This document shows, in pieces, positions 45,073 to 53,696 of a stretch of DNA of 64,000 nt. The position numbers were made by a program, and so were the translations under genes. The notes under the pieces were generated by a model, which did not search any database, had not been told where the DNA came from, and saw only the letters and a list, made by a program, of their open reading frames with translations. Source of the DNA: Rhodoluna sp. (GTDB lineage Bacteria; Actinomycetota; Actinomycetes; Actinomycetales; Microbacteriaceae). Location of the stretch: assembly GCA_024641095.1 (NCBI GenBank), contig JAHEDR010000001.1:124001-188000 (forward strand), written 5' to 3'. Position 1 is the first letter of the stretch, and the number at the start of each line of letters is the position of its first letter.

Positions 45073-45671
45073 TGGAAAAGTTTGAAGTATTCACCGGAGT
45101 AGCTGTACCGCTTCGTCGCTCAAACGTTGACACCGATCAAATCATTCCTGCGGTGTACCTCAAGCGCATCACCAAGACTGGTTTTGAAGACGCACTGTTT
45201 TCTGCTTGGCGCAACGACCCAGAGTTCGTTCTAAACCAAGAGCCATACAAGAACGGCCAGGTGCTAGTTGCCGGTCCTGACTTTGGTACCGGTTCATCTC
45301 GTGAGCACGCCGTTTGGGCGCTTCGCGACTACGGCTTCAAGGCGGTTTTCGCCAGCAAGTTCGCCGACATCTTCCGTGGTAACTCTGGCAAGCAGGGCTT
45401 GGTCACCGGTGTAATCACCGACGAAGACACCGAGAAACTGTGGGCTGCTATCGAGGCAAACCCTGGTTCTTCAATTACCGTGAACTTGGTTGAACAAACC
45501 GCAAGCATTGGTGATTTGGTTGTGCACTTCGATATCGACGAGTACACCAAGTGGCGTTTGCTTGAGGGCTTGGACGACATTGGTCTAACTCTTCGCGACG
45601 AGCAGGCCATTACAGATTTTGAAGCCAAGCGCGGTGCTTGGATGCCAAAGACGCTACCGGCTAGGAACTAA
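45072..45671 (+). CDS. leuD: 3-isopropylmalate dehydratase small subunit LeuD
   Basis: This 199-residue swivel-domain subunit partners LeuC. It has the N-terminal [18 protein letters not shown], the [17 protein letters not shown] signature and the [14 protein letters not shown] segment. Length is standard. It is translationally coupled to leuC, and murA starts 2 bp after its stop, joining leucine and cell-wall genes in one transcript. Confidence 0.97.
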   Translation: MEKFEVFTGVAVPLRRSNVDTDQIIPAVYLKRITKTGFEDALFSAWRNDPEFVLNQEPYKNGQVLVAGPDFGTGSSREHAVWALRDYGFKAVFASKFADIFRGNSGKQGLVTGVITDEDTEKLWAAIEANPGSSITVNLVEQTASIGDLVVHFDIDEYTKWRLLEGLDDIGLTLRDEQAITDFEAKRGAWMPKTLPARN

Positions 45672-45673
45672 CG

Positions 45674-46987
45674 ATGAGTCAGATCACAGTTACAGGTGGC
45701 AAGCCACTTAAGGGTCGCGTAGATCTAAAGGGTGCAAAGAACCTAGTTACCAAGGCCATGGTTGCCGCTCTTCTCGGCGAAGGCCCAAGCGTACTAAAAG
45801 ATGTTCCATTCATCAGTGACGTAGAAATCGTTTCAAGACTTCTTCAGTTGCACGGTGTAAAGATTGAGCACACCGATGACGGCGTGATGTCGCTTGACCC
45901 AAGCAACGTTGCTTCGGCTCGCATGATTGACATTGACGCTCACGCAGGCTCATCGCGAATTCCAATTCTTTTCTGTGGTCCACTGCTGCACCGTTTGGGT
46001 GAAGCATTTATTCCTGGTCTTGGTGGCTGCCACATTGGCGACCGCCCAATTGACTACCACTTTGAAGTGCTGCGCAATTTTGGTGCGGTTATCGAAGAGC
46101 TTGAAAACGGCACACGCCTTTCTGCACCAAAGGGTCTAAAGGGCGCCAAGATTTCTTTGCCTTACCCATCGGTTGGTGCAACCGAGCAGGTATTGCTTAC
46201 CGCAACTCGTGCCGAAGGACTTACCGAGCTTTCTGGCGCGGCAATTGAACCAGAAATCATGGACCTGATTGCAATCTTGCAAAAGATGGGTGCCATCATT
46301 TCTGTAGACACCGATCGCGTGATTCGCATCGAGGGTGTTAAGGAACTTTCTGGTTACAACCACCGCGCACTGTTCGACAGAAACGAAGCCGCTTCTTGGG
46401 CCTGTGCCGCACTTGCAACCAACGGTGACATTTTTGTAGGCGGTGCACGTCAGCAAGAGATGACAACCTTCCTAAACGTGTTCCGCAAAGTTGGCGGCGC
46501 GTTTGAGATTGAAGACGACGGCATTCGTTTCTATCACCCAGGCGGTGACCTAAAGCCGGTTGTGCTTGAGACTGATGTTCACCCGGGCTTCATGACCGAC
46601 TGGCAGCAGCCTCTAGTTGTTGCGCTTACCCAGGCCAAGGGTCTTTCGATTATTCACGAGACTGTTTACGAAAACCGTTTTGGATTCACCGATGCACTTG
46701 TGCAAATGGGTGCCCAGATTCAGATTTACCGCGAGTGTCTTGGTGGCACCGCCTGCCGCTTTGGTCAGCGCAACTTCAACCACTCGGCAGTAATCTCTGG
46801 CCCTACTGAGCTTCACGCAGCAGACATTCGAGTACCGGACCTTCGCGGTGGATTCAGCCACATGGTTGCCGCACTGGCAGCCAAGGGAACTTCAAATGTC
46901 ACCAACGTGCAATTGATTTCACGTGGCTACGAACACTTCTTGCAAAAGCTAACTGATCTCGGCGCAGAATTTACTTACAGCGAGTAA
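45674..46987 (+). CDS. murA: UDP-GlcNAc 1-carboxyvinyltransferase MurA
   Basis: This 437-residue enzyme commits UDP-GlcNAc to peptidoglycan synthesis by transferring enolpyruvate. The N-terminal motif is LKGAKNLVTKAM (with the catalytic Lys and Asn). The catalytic loop has GGCHIGDRPIDYH, so Cys119, the fosfomycin target residue, is present; mycobacteria carry Asp there. The C-terminal RGYEHFLQKLTDLGAEF is typical. It lies between leuD and plsC in a tight cluster with gpsA and ddl. Confidence 0.95.
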   Translation: MSQITVTGGKPLKGRVDLKGAKNLVTKAMVAALLGEGPSVLKDVPFISDVEIVSRLLQLHGVKIEHTDDGVMSLDPSNVASARMIDIDAHAGSSRIPILFCGPLLHRLGEAFIPGLGGCHIGDRPIDYHFEVLRNFGAVIEELENGTRLSAPKGLKGAKISLPYPSVGATEQVLLTATRAEGLTELSGAAIEPEIMDLIAILQKMGAIISVDTDRVIRIEGVKELSGYNHRALFDRNEAASWACAALATNGDIFVGGARQQEMTTFLNVFRKVGGAFEIEDDGIRFYHPGGDLKPVVLETDVHPGFMTDWQQPLVVALTQAKGLSIIHETVYENRFGFTDALVQMGAQIQIYRECLGGTACRFGQRNFNHSAVISGPTELHAADIRVPDLRGGFSHMVAALAAKGTSNVTNVQLISRGYEHFLQKLTDLGAEFTYSE

Positions 46988-46991
46988 TTTG

Positions 46992-47780
46992 ATGGCCAAG
47001 CCAAAAAAAGAATTACCAATGCCGAAGATCAATCCTTCGGAACGCCACTTTGTGCTTGCGTTAATTGCCTCAATTCTTATTCCACTGGTCAGGTTGTTGT
47101 TTCGCGTAGACCCATCGGGTATTGAAAAGCTTCCTAAAAAGGGCCCATACATTTTGGTCAGCAACCACGTGACCAACGTTGATGCACTTGCGGTTGCCTA
47201 CTTCGTTTACGTGCAGCTAAAACGTGCACCACACTTTCTTGCCAAAGAGGGCCTATTCCGTGCACCGCTGATTGGTGCGGTTTTGCGCGCAGCCGGTCAG
47301 ATTCCGGTTTACCGTTCAGGTCACCGCAACGATGCACCGCTTAGGGCAGCACACTCTTACCTAGAGGCCGGCCACACCATCGCGATTTTCCCTGAGGGCA
47401 CACTCACTCGAAACCCAGAGCTTTGGCCAATGCGCGGCAAGTCAGGTGCCATTCGTTTGGCACTTGAAACCGGTGTGCCAGTATTTCCAATTGGCCAGTG
47501 GGGCAGCGAGCAGATTCTGCCTCAGTACGGCTCAAAGTTTCGCCCTGGCTTCTGGAAGCCGGTTCGCATTCTGGTTGGTGATGAGATTGACCTAAATAAC
47601 TATCGAAAAAAGCAACTAAACCCTGCCGAGTTAAACGACGCAACCGCATTAGTGATGCAGACTATTACCGAGTTGGTCGCTGAGCTTCGTGGCGAAAAAG
47701 CTCCAGCTGGTCTTTGGGATCCTCTAGAGGCTGGTCAAACCACCAGTGGCAACTTCAAGAAGGCAGGCAAGAAACAGTGA
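46992..47780 (+). CDS. plsC: 1-acyl-sn-glycerol-3-phosphate acyltransferase PlsC-like
   Basis: This 262-residue membrane-associated acyltransferase forms phosphatidic acid. The catalytic HxxxxD motif is NHVTNVDAL, and the glycerol-phosphate-binding motif is FPEGTLTRNPELWPMR. A single N-terminal hydrophobic stretch (about 21-38) probably anchors it. The ATG at 46992 is used; a TTG 3 nt upstream is possible. The stop overlaps the gpsA start (GTGA). A neighbouring glycerol-phosphate dehydrogenase supports a role in phospholipid synthesis. Confidence 0.92.
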   Translation: MAKPKKELPMPKINPSERHFVLALIASILIPLVRLLFRVDPSGIEKLPKKGPYILVSNHVTNVDALAVAYFVYVQLKRAPHFLAKEGLFRAPLIGAVLRAAGQIPVYRSGHRNDAPLRAAHSYLEAGHTIAIFPEGTLTRNPELWPMRGKSGAIRLALETGVPVFPIGQWGSEQILPQYGSKFRPGFWKPVRILVGDEIDLNNYRKKQLNPAELNDATALVMQTITELVAELRGEKAPAGLWDPLEAGQTTSGNFKKAGKKQ

Positions 47781-48781
47781 CCAAGATTGCAGTGATGGGT
47801 GCTGGTAGCTGGGGAACTACCTTCGCAAAAGTATTGGCCGATAATCCTGAAAACGATGTGACCCTTTGGGCTCGTCGCGAGGACATTGCCGAAGAAATTA
47901 ACACCGATAACCGCAACGGTGATTACCTGCCTGGAATTGTTTTACCAAAGTCGCTTAAGGCATCTACCGATGTCGCCGAAGTTTTGAAAGGTGCCGAGCA
48001 GGTTTACCTATCGGTTCCTTCGCAAACTCTTCGAGGCAACCTTGAGCAGTGGGGGCCGCTGCTGCCAAAGGACGCAATCATCGTGAGCCTTATGAAGGGT
48101 GTTGAAAAAGACACTGGCCTTCGCATGAGCGAGGTAATTGCAAACGTGGCTCAAATTGATCCGGAGCGCATCGCGGTTGTTTCTGGTCCAAACCTTTCAC
48201 TTGAAATTGCCGCAGGTCAGCCAACTGCCTCGGTTGCTTCAAGCATTAATAAAGAAACTCGTCAGGCGGTTGCTCAGGCAGCAAGCAACGAGTACTTCAC
48301 AACTTTTACCAACAAAGATGTAATCGGCACCGAGTTTGGTGGAATCCTTAAAAACCTGATTGCGGTTGCCATTGGAATCGTGAACGGTGTTGGCTACGGC
48401 GAGAACACCAAGGCGTCAATCATGACTCGCGGTTTGGCAGAGCTAACCCGCTTTGCCGTTGCCTATGGTGCCAAGAAGAAGACCATGGTTGGTCTTGCCG
48501 GTCTTGGCGACTTGATTGCCACCTCGGAGTCACCTCTTTCTAGAAACCACAAGGCAGGCGAAATGCTTGGCAAGGGTTACACGCTTCGCGAGGTTCAGCG
48601 CCGCATGTCGCAGACCGCAGAAGGTCTGGCATCGGTTGCTCCAATTTTGCAATTGGCTGCGGCCAAAGATGTTCGCATGCCAATCGTGGAACAGGTTCAA
48701 CTGGTACTTGAGGGCAAGATGAACCCTAAAGACATTGCTCCACACCTAACTCACGAAGCCGACGGCCCAGTAGGCGAGTAA
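47777..48781 (+). CDS. gpsA: Glycerol-3-phosphate dehydrogenase [NAD(P)+] GpsA
   Basis: This 334-residue enzyme makes glycerol-3-phosphate for phospholipids. It has the N-terminal VMGAGSWGTTFAKVL, SLMKGVEKDTG, VVSGPNLSLEIA, the catalytic lysine region EFGGILKNLIAVAIGI and the substrate-binding GLAGLGDLIATSESPLSRN. I chose the GTG at 47777, which gives the normal N terminus and a 4-nt overlap with plsC, over a longer frame starting inside plsC. It shares one base with the ddl start. Confidence 0.95.
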   Translation: MTKIAVMGAGSWGTTFAKVLADNPENDVTLWARREDIAEEINTDNRNGDYLPGIVLPKSLKASTDVAEVLKGAEQVYLSVPSQTLRGNLEQWGPLLPKDAIIVSLMKGVEKDTGLRMSEVIANVAQIDPERIAVVSGPNLSLEIAAGQPTASVASSINKETRQAVAQAASNEYFTTFTNKDVIGTEFGGILKNLIAVAIGIVNGVGYGENTKASIMTRGLAELTRFAVAYGAKKKTMVGLAGLGDLIATSESPLSRNHKAGEMLGKGYTLREVQRRMSQTAEGLASVAPILQLAAAKDVRMPIVEQVQLVLEGKMNPKDIAPHLTHEADGPVGE

Positions 48782-49866
48782 TGGCAAAGAAAAAAGTTGT
48801 ACTTCTGTTTGGTGGTAAATCCAGCGAGCACTCAATTTCATGCGCAACCGCAGCCGGTGTGCTTGGTGCAATTGATAGAAACAAGTACGACGTAATTCCG
48901 GTTGGCATCACTCAGCAGGGCGTATTCGTTCCCGCGGTTGATGACGCGCAGCACTGGGCACTTCGCAAAGGCCACCTGGCAACCGTTCAAGACGAAGGCG
49001 CACGCATTGAGTTTGCGCTAGACGGTTCAAGAAACGTGACCCGCGTTAATTTGGATGGCACCAGAGCATCACTTGGTGCTGCAGATGTTGTGTTCCCTGT
49101 TCTACACGGTCCGTTTGGTGAAGACGGCACAATGCAGGGCTACCTTGAACTAGTTGGCGTTCCTTACGTGGGCAACGGCGTGCTGGCTTCGGCAGCTGGC
49201 ATGGACAAAGAATTTACCAAGGCACTTTTTGAAGCGGCTAACATTCCGGTAACCCCACACGTTGTGATTCGCGAGTCAAACTGGTTGCGCGATCCAGAGT
49301 CTGCACTCGAGGCAGTAAAGGGGCTAGGCGGTCTACCGGTTTTCGTAAAGCCTGCGCGCGCGGGTTCATCGGTTGGAGTTTCAAAAGTAAAAGACTGGAA
49401 CGAATTTGCAAAAGCCGTGAAGTTAGCTTTTCAGCACGACAACAAACTTGTGGTCGAGCACGGGTTGGTTGGCCGTGAGGTTGAATGTGCCGTGCTTGAG
49501 GGCCGCGACGGTGCCAAGCCAAGAGTTTCAGTTGCCGGTGAAATTGTGGTTACCGGCCGCGAATTCTACGACTTTGATGCAAAGTACCAAGACGAAGATT
49601 CGGTTGACCTAATCATTCCGGCAAAACTCAGCGATGCCGAGTTGGCTCAGATGCAAGAGATTGCTCGCCGCGCGTTCCAGGCAATTGGCGGTCAGGGTTT
49701 GTCTCGCGTTGATTTCTTTTTGACCAAAGATGGTTTTTTCGTAAACGAAATCAACACCATGCCTGGTTTCACACCGCTTTCAATGTTCCCATCGCTTTGG
49801 CAGGCATCTGGAATTGAGTATCCAAAACTCATCGACGAGTTAATTGATCTAGCTCTAGCTAAGTAA
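48781..49866 (+). CDS. ddl: D-alanine--D-alanine ligase
   Basis: This 361-residue ATP-grasp enzyme joins two D-alanines for peptidoglycan. It shows LLFGGKSSEHSISCATA, VLHGPFGEDGTMQGYLEL, the ATP-grasp lysine region LPVFVKPARAGSSVGVSKV and the metal site VNEINTMPGFTPLSMFP. Standard length. It ends the murA-plsC-gpsA-ddl run and is convergent with the DUF3515 gene, one base apart. Confidence 0.97.
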   Translation: MAKKKVVLLFGGKSSEHSISCATAAGVLGAIDRNKYDVIPVGITQQGVFVPAVDDAQHWALRKGHLATVQDEGARIEFALDGSRNVTRVNLDGTRASLGAADVVFPVLHGPFGEDGTMQGYLELVGVPYVGNGVLASAAGMDKEFTKALFEAANIPVTPHVVIRESNWLRDPESALEAVKGLGGLPVFVKPARAGSSVGVSKVKDWNEFAKAVKLAFQHDNKLVVEHGLVGREVECAVLEGRDGAKPRVSVAGEIVVTGREFYDFDAKYQDEDSVDLIIPAKLSDAELAQMQEIARRAFQAIGGQGLSRVDFFLTKDGFFVNEINTMPGFTPLSMFPSLWQASGIEYPKLIDELIDLALAK

Positions 49867-49867
49867 G

Positions 49868-50323
49868 TTATTCGCTACAGGTTTTTGTAGCTTCAATATT
49901 TTGCACCGCATCGGCAACCGCCTCTAATGCGGTCACGCCAGCAATCGCGGTTGAATCCACAATCACCTCGGTTGCCGGTGATCGGCCAAAGGTAATGAAT
50001 CTAAAGCTTGGCGATTGACTGTCGTCAACCAACCAATCCACATCGCCCGCACTCACGCAAGAAAGTGTGCTTACGGTGACTGGCTCTAGCCCGCATCTAA
50101 CAATCACTGCGGTTGGTTCACCCCAGGCCGCGGTTGCCTGAGCATTGGTCACGCGCTTTTGGTGAGTATCAATTACATCGGGCAATCTAACCGATACCTC
50201 GGCACAGGCTGGGTCGTTGGCCTTTGGTGCGGCATCAAGGTTCACGGTTGGTGCGCACGCGCTGAGCACGGCAATAATTACCGCCGTCAGGCTCAAAGTA
50301 GCCAAAGTCTTAGAAATCTTCAT
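49868..50323 (-). CDS. DUF3515-family lipoprotein
   Basis: This 151-residue exported lipoprotein is of an actinobacterial family commonly encoded between ddl and thiL. The signal peptide ends in the lipobox LSAC (Cys23), followed by a domain with the family's DPACAEVSVRLPDVI and AWGEPTAVIVRCG; the remaining cysteines may form disulfides outside the cell. Function is unknown. I prefer the ATG at 50323 to the TTG at 50329 because a TAGCCT -10 box lies 7 nt upstream of it. Unlike its neighbours it is on the minus strand. Confidence 0.86.
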   Translation of the reverse strand: MKISKTLATLSLTAVIIAVLSACAPTVNLDAAPKANDPACAEVSVRLPDVIDTHQKRVTNAQATAAWGEPTAVIVRCGLEPVTVSTLSCVSAGDVDWLVDDSQSPSFRFITFGRSPATEVIVDSTAIAGVTALEAVADAVQNIEATKTCSE

Positions 50324-50330
50324 CTCCAAC

Positions 50331-50336
50331 AGGCTA
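50331..50336 (-). promoter_or_regulatory. Candidate leaderless -10 for the DUF3515 gene
   Basis: TAGCCT on the minus strand ends 7 nt before the ATG at 50323. It overlaps by two bases the opposing -10 of thiL. Confidence 0.48.
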
Positions 50337-50340
50337 CCTT
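50335..50340 (+). promoter_or_regulatory. Candidate leaderless -10 for thiL
   Basis: TACCTT ends 6 nt before the GTG at 50347. Only 23 bp separate the two divergent start codons. Confidence 0.48.
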
Positions 50341-50346
50341 TGTTAT

Positions 50347-51324
50347 GTGTCCAACGCAGAAACCATCAACTCGCTCGGCGAAAACGAGAGCCTCAAGCGC
50401 ACCATTGCCAGGCTTAACGTTTCGGAGCACGCACTGGTTGGCCCGGGTGATGACTCCGCGGTTATTTCTGCACCCGATGGCCGCTTTGTAGTCACCACAG
50501 ACACCTTGGTTGAGGGGCACGATTTCAAACTCGATTGGTCCTCGGGTTATGACCTTGGTTGGAAAGCGGTAGCCAGCAACATCGCAGACGTTGCGGCAAT
50601 GGGAGCGGTACCAACTTCACTTGTGGTTGCAGTCACAGCACCTGGTCACACACAAATTTCATGGCTCGAGGCATTCGCCGATGGCCTTCGCGATGCATGC
50701 ACAAAGTTAGCTCCGGGTTGCGGAGTAGTTGGCGGCGATCTTGCGGCCAGCGAAAAGGTAATGATTTCTGTTGCGGCGCACGGTTCACTTGAAGGTCGCG
50801 AGCCGGTGCTTCGTTCCGGTGCGCAGGTTGGTGACCTAGTTGCTGTTGCCGGCACACTGGGCAGAGCCGCTGCCGGCTTGGCGCTTTTGCAAAGTGGCAA
50901 CACCGATGCCATCAGCGCCTACGACGATTGGGTGAATGTTCAGCTAAGACCAAAGCCACCTATAGCGGCCGGCGTAGAAGCCGCGGTTGCCGGTGCAACC
51001 TCGATGTTGGATTTATCGGATGGTCTTGCCAAAGATGCAGCCAGAATTGCAAAGGCTTCGGCGGTCACCATTCAGATTGACCCGCTCATGCTTCAAGGTT
51101 TTGAAGCGGTACTAGAAGAAGCAGCTCGCGCAATTGATGCAAGCGAATCCGATTGGGTAATCGGCGGGGGAGAAGATCACTCGCTATTGGCAACTTTCCC
51201 AAGTGACGCGCAAATTCCACGCGCCTTCAAAGTTATTGGTGTGGTTCTACCCGCCGGTGCAGCACCAGTGATGCTTGGCGCTAACGCCCTACCTGAAAAA
51301 GGCTGGGATTCAGTTAAAGGTTAA
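50347..51324 (+). CDS. thiL: Thiamine-monophosphate kinase ThiL
   Basis: This 325-residue PurM-like kinase makes thiamine diphosphate from thiamine monophosphate. It shows VGPGDDSAVI, VTTDTLVEGHDF, VASNIADVAAMGAVP, VVGGDLAASE, AVAGTLGRAAAGLALL and MLDLSDGLAKDAAR, all family motifs that bind ATP and Mg2+. The GTG start has no Shine-Dalgarno but has a TACCTT -10 box 6 nt upstream. The ATG at 50345 is out of frame. dapD follows convergently after 36 bp. Confidence 0.95.
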   Translation: MSNAETINSLGENESLKRTIARLNVSEHALVGPGDDSAVISAPDGRFVVTTDTLVEGHDFKLDWSSGYDLGWKAVASNIADVAAMGAVPTSLVVAVTAPGHTQISWLEAFADGLRDACTKLAPGCGVVGGDLAASEKVMISVAAHGSLEGREPVLRSGAQVGDLVAVAGTLGRAAAGLALLQSGNTDAISAYDDWVNVQLRPKPPIAAGVEAAVAGATSMLDLSDGLAKDAARIAKASAVTIQIDPLMLQGFEAVLEEAARAIDASESDWVIGGGEDHSLLATFPSDAQIPRAFKVIGVVLPAGAAPVMLGANALPEKGWDSVKG

Positions 51325-51360
51325 GAAGTTTGCCGTGACGTTGAATTTCGCTTGCGATTT

Positions 51361-52305
51361 TCAACCATGAAGTAGTGAGTTTAGAACGATTCCCTCGCCC
51401 TTGCGTGGCAGTACCTCTACTCGGCCAGTCACAGAGTTTCTGCGGAACAAAAGATTCGCAACTCCAGAAAGTTCAGACGCCTTTGCGGTGCGTTCACCCT
51501 CGCCATCAATGATGGTCACCTTGGTTCCGGCGGTTACATAAAGTCCAGCTTCAACCACAGAGTCATCACCAATTGAAATTCCAACTCCAGCGTTTGCGCC
51601 AAGTAGTGCTCGTGCGCCAATAGCAACGCGTTCCTTGCCGCCACCAGATAGCGTGCCCATGATTGATGCGCCTCCACCAATGTCTGCGCCATCGCCAACG
51701 ACTACGCCCTGAGAAATTCGGCCCTCAACCATTGAGGTGCCCAAGGTGCCGGCATTAAAGTTCACAAAACCCTCGTGCATGATTGTGGTGCCCGGTGAAA
51801 GGTGTGCACCTAGACGCACGCGTGAGGCATCGGCAATGCGCACCTTTTTAGGAGTCACGTAGTCAACTAGTCTCGGGAACTTGTCGATCGCGTAAACGCT
51901 GATGCCCGCGCGAGTTAGTGCTGGGCGAAGTTCATCAAGTTCATCAATTGCAACCGGGCCAACGTTTGTAAAAGCCACGATCGGAAGATTTGGAATCAAG
52001 CCCTCGAGGTTGATTGTGTTTGGCTTCACCAATAGGTGTGAAAGCAGTTGCAGGCGCAGGTAGGCGTCGGCGGTAGAGGCCACCGGTGCGGTCAAGTCAA
52101 TCTCGGTGCGAACCACCTGAGTGATTACGCGGCGGCGCTCATCGGTGCCCACCATTGCATCAAGTGACTTTGGTACTACCCAGAGTGCGTCCGATTTAGG
52201 AGCATCGCCTAGCTGAGGGTTTGGGTACAAAACATCCAAAACGGTGCCATCTGCGGCGATTGTGGCTAGGCCGTGGCCCCAGGCATTGCTCTCTAAAAAC
52301 GTCAT
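51361..52305 (-). CDS. dapD: Tetrahydrodipicolinate N-succinyltransferase DapD
   Basis: This 314-residue enzyme succinylates tetrahydrodipicolinate in lysine/diaminopimelate synthesis. The C-terminal half is a left-handed beta helix with hexapeptide repeats ([19 protein letters not shown], then [18 protein letters not shown]) of the actinobacterial DapD type; the N-terminal domain has [14 protein letters not shown]. The divergent neighbour dapE acts later in the same pathway. A TAACCT -10 box 7 nt before the ATG implies a leaderless mRNA. Confidence 0.95.
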   Translation of the reverse strand: MTFLESNAWGHGLATIAADGTVLDVLYPNPQLGDAPKSDALWVVPKSLDAMVGTDERRRVITQVVRTEIDLTAPVASTADAYLRLQLLSHLLVKPNTINLEGLIPNLPIVAFTNVGPVAIDELDELRPALTRAGISVYAIDKFPRLVDYVTPKKVRIADASRVRLGAHLSPGTTIMHEGFVNFNAGTLGTSMVEGRISQGVVVGDGADIGGGASIMGTLSGGGKERVAIGARALLGANAGVGISIGDDSVVEAGLYVTAGTKVTIIDGEGERTAKASELSGVANLLFRRNSVTGRVEVLPRKGEGIVLNSLLHG

Positions 52306-52312
52306 GGAAACA

Positions 52313-52318
52313 AGGTTA
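52313..52318 (-). promoter_or_regulatory. Candidate leaderless -10 for dapD
   Basis: TAACCT on the minus strand ends 7 nt before the ATG at 52305. Confidence 0.52.
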
Positions 52319-52323
52319 CAAGT

Positions 52324-52329
52324 TAGGCT
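52324..52329 (+). promoter_or_regulatory. Candidate leaderless -10 for dapE
   Basis: TAGGCT ends 6 nt before the ATG at 52336. The two divergent start codons are only 30 bp apart. Confidence 0.52.
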
Positions 52330-52335
52330 CGTTTT

Positions 52336-53418
52336 ATGGCCGGAGACCTATTAAATCTAGAAGCAGATGTCGTTGAGCTAACTCGCGACGTTTGCGACAT
52401 TGAATCGGTCTCGGGCAACGAAACCGCCCTGGCCAACGCCATTGAATCGGCCCTCAAGAACTACTCTCACCTGGAGGTAATTCGCGACGGTGATGCAGTT
52501 GTGGCCCGCACAAATCTTGGTCGCGCTTCTCGCGTAGTTATTGCTGGCCACATTGACACCGTTCCGGTGGCCAATAACCTGCCGGTGCAAATGCTTTCAA
52601 TGGAGCGCGAACAGGTGCTTTATGGTCGCGGCACAGTTGACATGAAGGCCGGCGTTGCTGTGCAGCTAAAGCTTGCGGCTACCGTTTCCGAACCAAACAC
52701 CGATGTGACTTATATCTTTTACGATCACGAAGAGGTAGAGGCCAGCAAGAACGGCCTTGGTCGTTTGGCTCGCAATCGCCCAGATCTTCTTGATGCTTCA
52801 TTTGCTGTTTTGTGCGAACCAACCTCGGCCGAGGTTGAAGGTGGTTGCAACGGCACCATGCGCGTTGAACTTCACTTCATGGGAGTCAAGGCTCACTCGG
52901 CAAGACCGTGGATGGGCAAGAACGCAATCCACGATTCTGCAAAAGCTCTAACCACACTCGCAAGCTACGTGCCTGAAGAGGTTGAAGTTGATGGTTTGGT
53001 TTACCGCGAAAGCCTCAATGCAGTTTTGATCATGGGCGGCATTGCCACCAACGTGATTCCAGATGACTGCGTGATCACCGTGAACTACCGATTTGCTCCA
53101 AGTAAATCGGGTGCTCAAGCCGAGGCGCATTTGCGTGAGGTCTTTGCCGACGTAGAGCTAAAAGTTGTAGACCTTGCCGAGGGTGCCAGACCTGGTTTGG
53201 ATCGTGCCGAGGCCAAGGCCTTCGTTGCCGCTACCAAGACCACAGCGCGACCAAAATACGGCTGGACAGACGTATCCCGATTCAGCGCGCTAGGCATCCC
53301 AGCGGTCAATTTTGGCCCTGGGGACCCTGCTAAGGCCCACGCCGACGACGAATCCTTGCCAGTTAGCCAGATTTACGCCTGCGAGAAGGCACTTCGGGCC
53401 TGGTTAACCGTGGGATAA
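52336..53418 (+). CDS. dapE: Succinyl-diaminopimelate desuccinylase DapE
   Basis: This 360-residue M20-family zinc hydrolase releases L,L-diaminopimelate. Metal and catalytic residues lie in [23 protein letters not shown] and [14 protein letters not shown]; a dimerisation domain (about 175-290) and the C-terminal [13 protein letters not shown] with the last zinc histidine follow. It pairs with the divergent dapD, and the DUF3117 gene follows on the same strand after 43 bp. Confidence 0.95.
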   Translation: MAGDLLNLEADVVELTRDVCDIESVSGNETALANAIESALKNYSHLEVIRDGDAVVARTNLGRASRVVIAGHIDTVPVANNLPVQMLSMEREQVLYGRGTVDMKAGVAVQLKLAATVSEPNTDVTYIFYDHEEVEASKNGLGRLARNRPDLLDASFAVLCEPTSAEVEGGCNGTMRVELHFMGVKAHSARPWMGKNAIHDSAKALTTLASYVPEEVEVDGLVYRESLNAVLIMGGIATNVIPDDCVITVNYRFAPSKSGAQAEAHLREVFADVELKVVDLAEGARPGLDRAEAKAFVAATKTTARPKYGWTDVSRFSALGIPAVNFGPGDPAKAHADDESLPVSQIYACEKALRAWLTVG

Positions 53419-53461
53419 TAGAAATTCCGGCTATTTAGCCAGCAATACAAGGAGTTTCTCA

Positions 53462-53635
53462 ATGGCAGCAATGAAGCCACGCACCGGCGACGGACCAATG
53501 GAAGCCGAGCGCGAGCCACGCGGTCTTATCATCCTTCGAGTACCACTAGAGGGTGGCGGTCGACTAGTAGTTTCTGTAAACGACGAAGAAGCAAAAAACC
53601 TTCACCAGGTTCTTGCCGGAGTTGTTAAGAAGTAG
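53462..53635 (+). CDS. DUF3117-family small protein
   Basis: This 57-residue protein starts MAAMKPRTGDGPMEAE and contains RVPLEGGGRLVVSVNDEEA, which I recognise as the highly conserved actinobacterial DUF3117 family (55-57 residues, found near dapE in mycobacteria too). It has a strong AAGGAG 7 nt upstream, so it is well translated. Function is unknown. It is followed by a strong bidirectional terminator. Confidence 0.93.
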   Translation: MAAMKPRTGDGPMEAEREPRGLIILRVPLEGGGRLVVSVNDEEAKNLHQVLAGVVKK

Positions 53636-53647
53636 TTCTAGAAAAAG

Positions 53648-53678
53648 AAATCCCGATCAGTGATGATCGGGATTTTTT
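53648..53678. terminator. Bidirectional terminator after the DUF3117 gene
   Basis: This is a perfect 12-bp stem, AAATCCCGATCA (53648-53659) and TGATCGGGATTT (53664-53675), with a GTGA loop and a T-run. A-rich sequence on the other side serves the converging DUF4032 gene. Confidence 0.93.
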
Positions 53679-53696
53679 ATTTAAGCACCTTGGTCT

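Noticed and set aside
50329-50331. TTG start for the DUF3515 gene
   Set aside because: AAAGG lies upstream at a usable distance, but the TAGCCT box would be almost touching this codon; the ATG at 50323 gives a normal -10 spacing. The TTG cannot be fully excluded.
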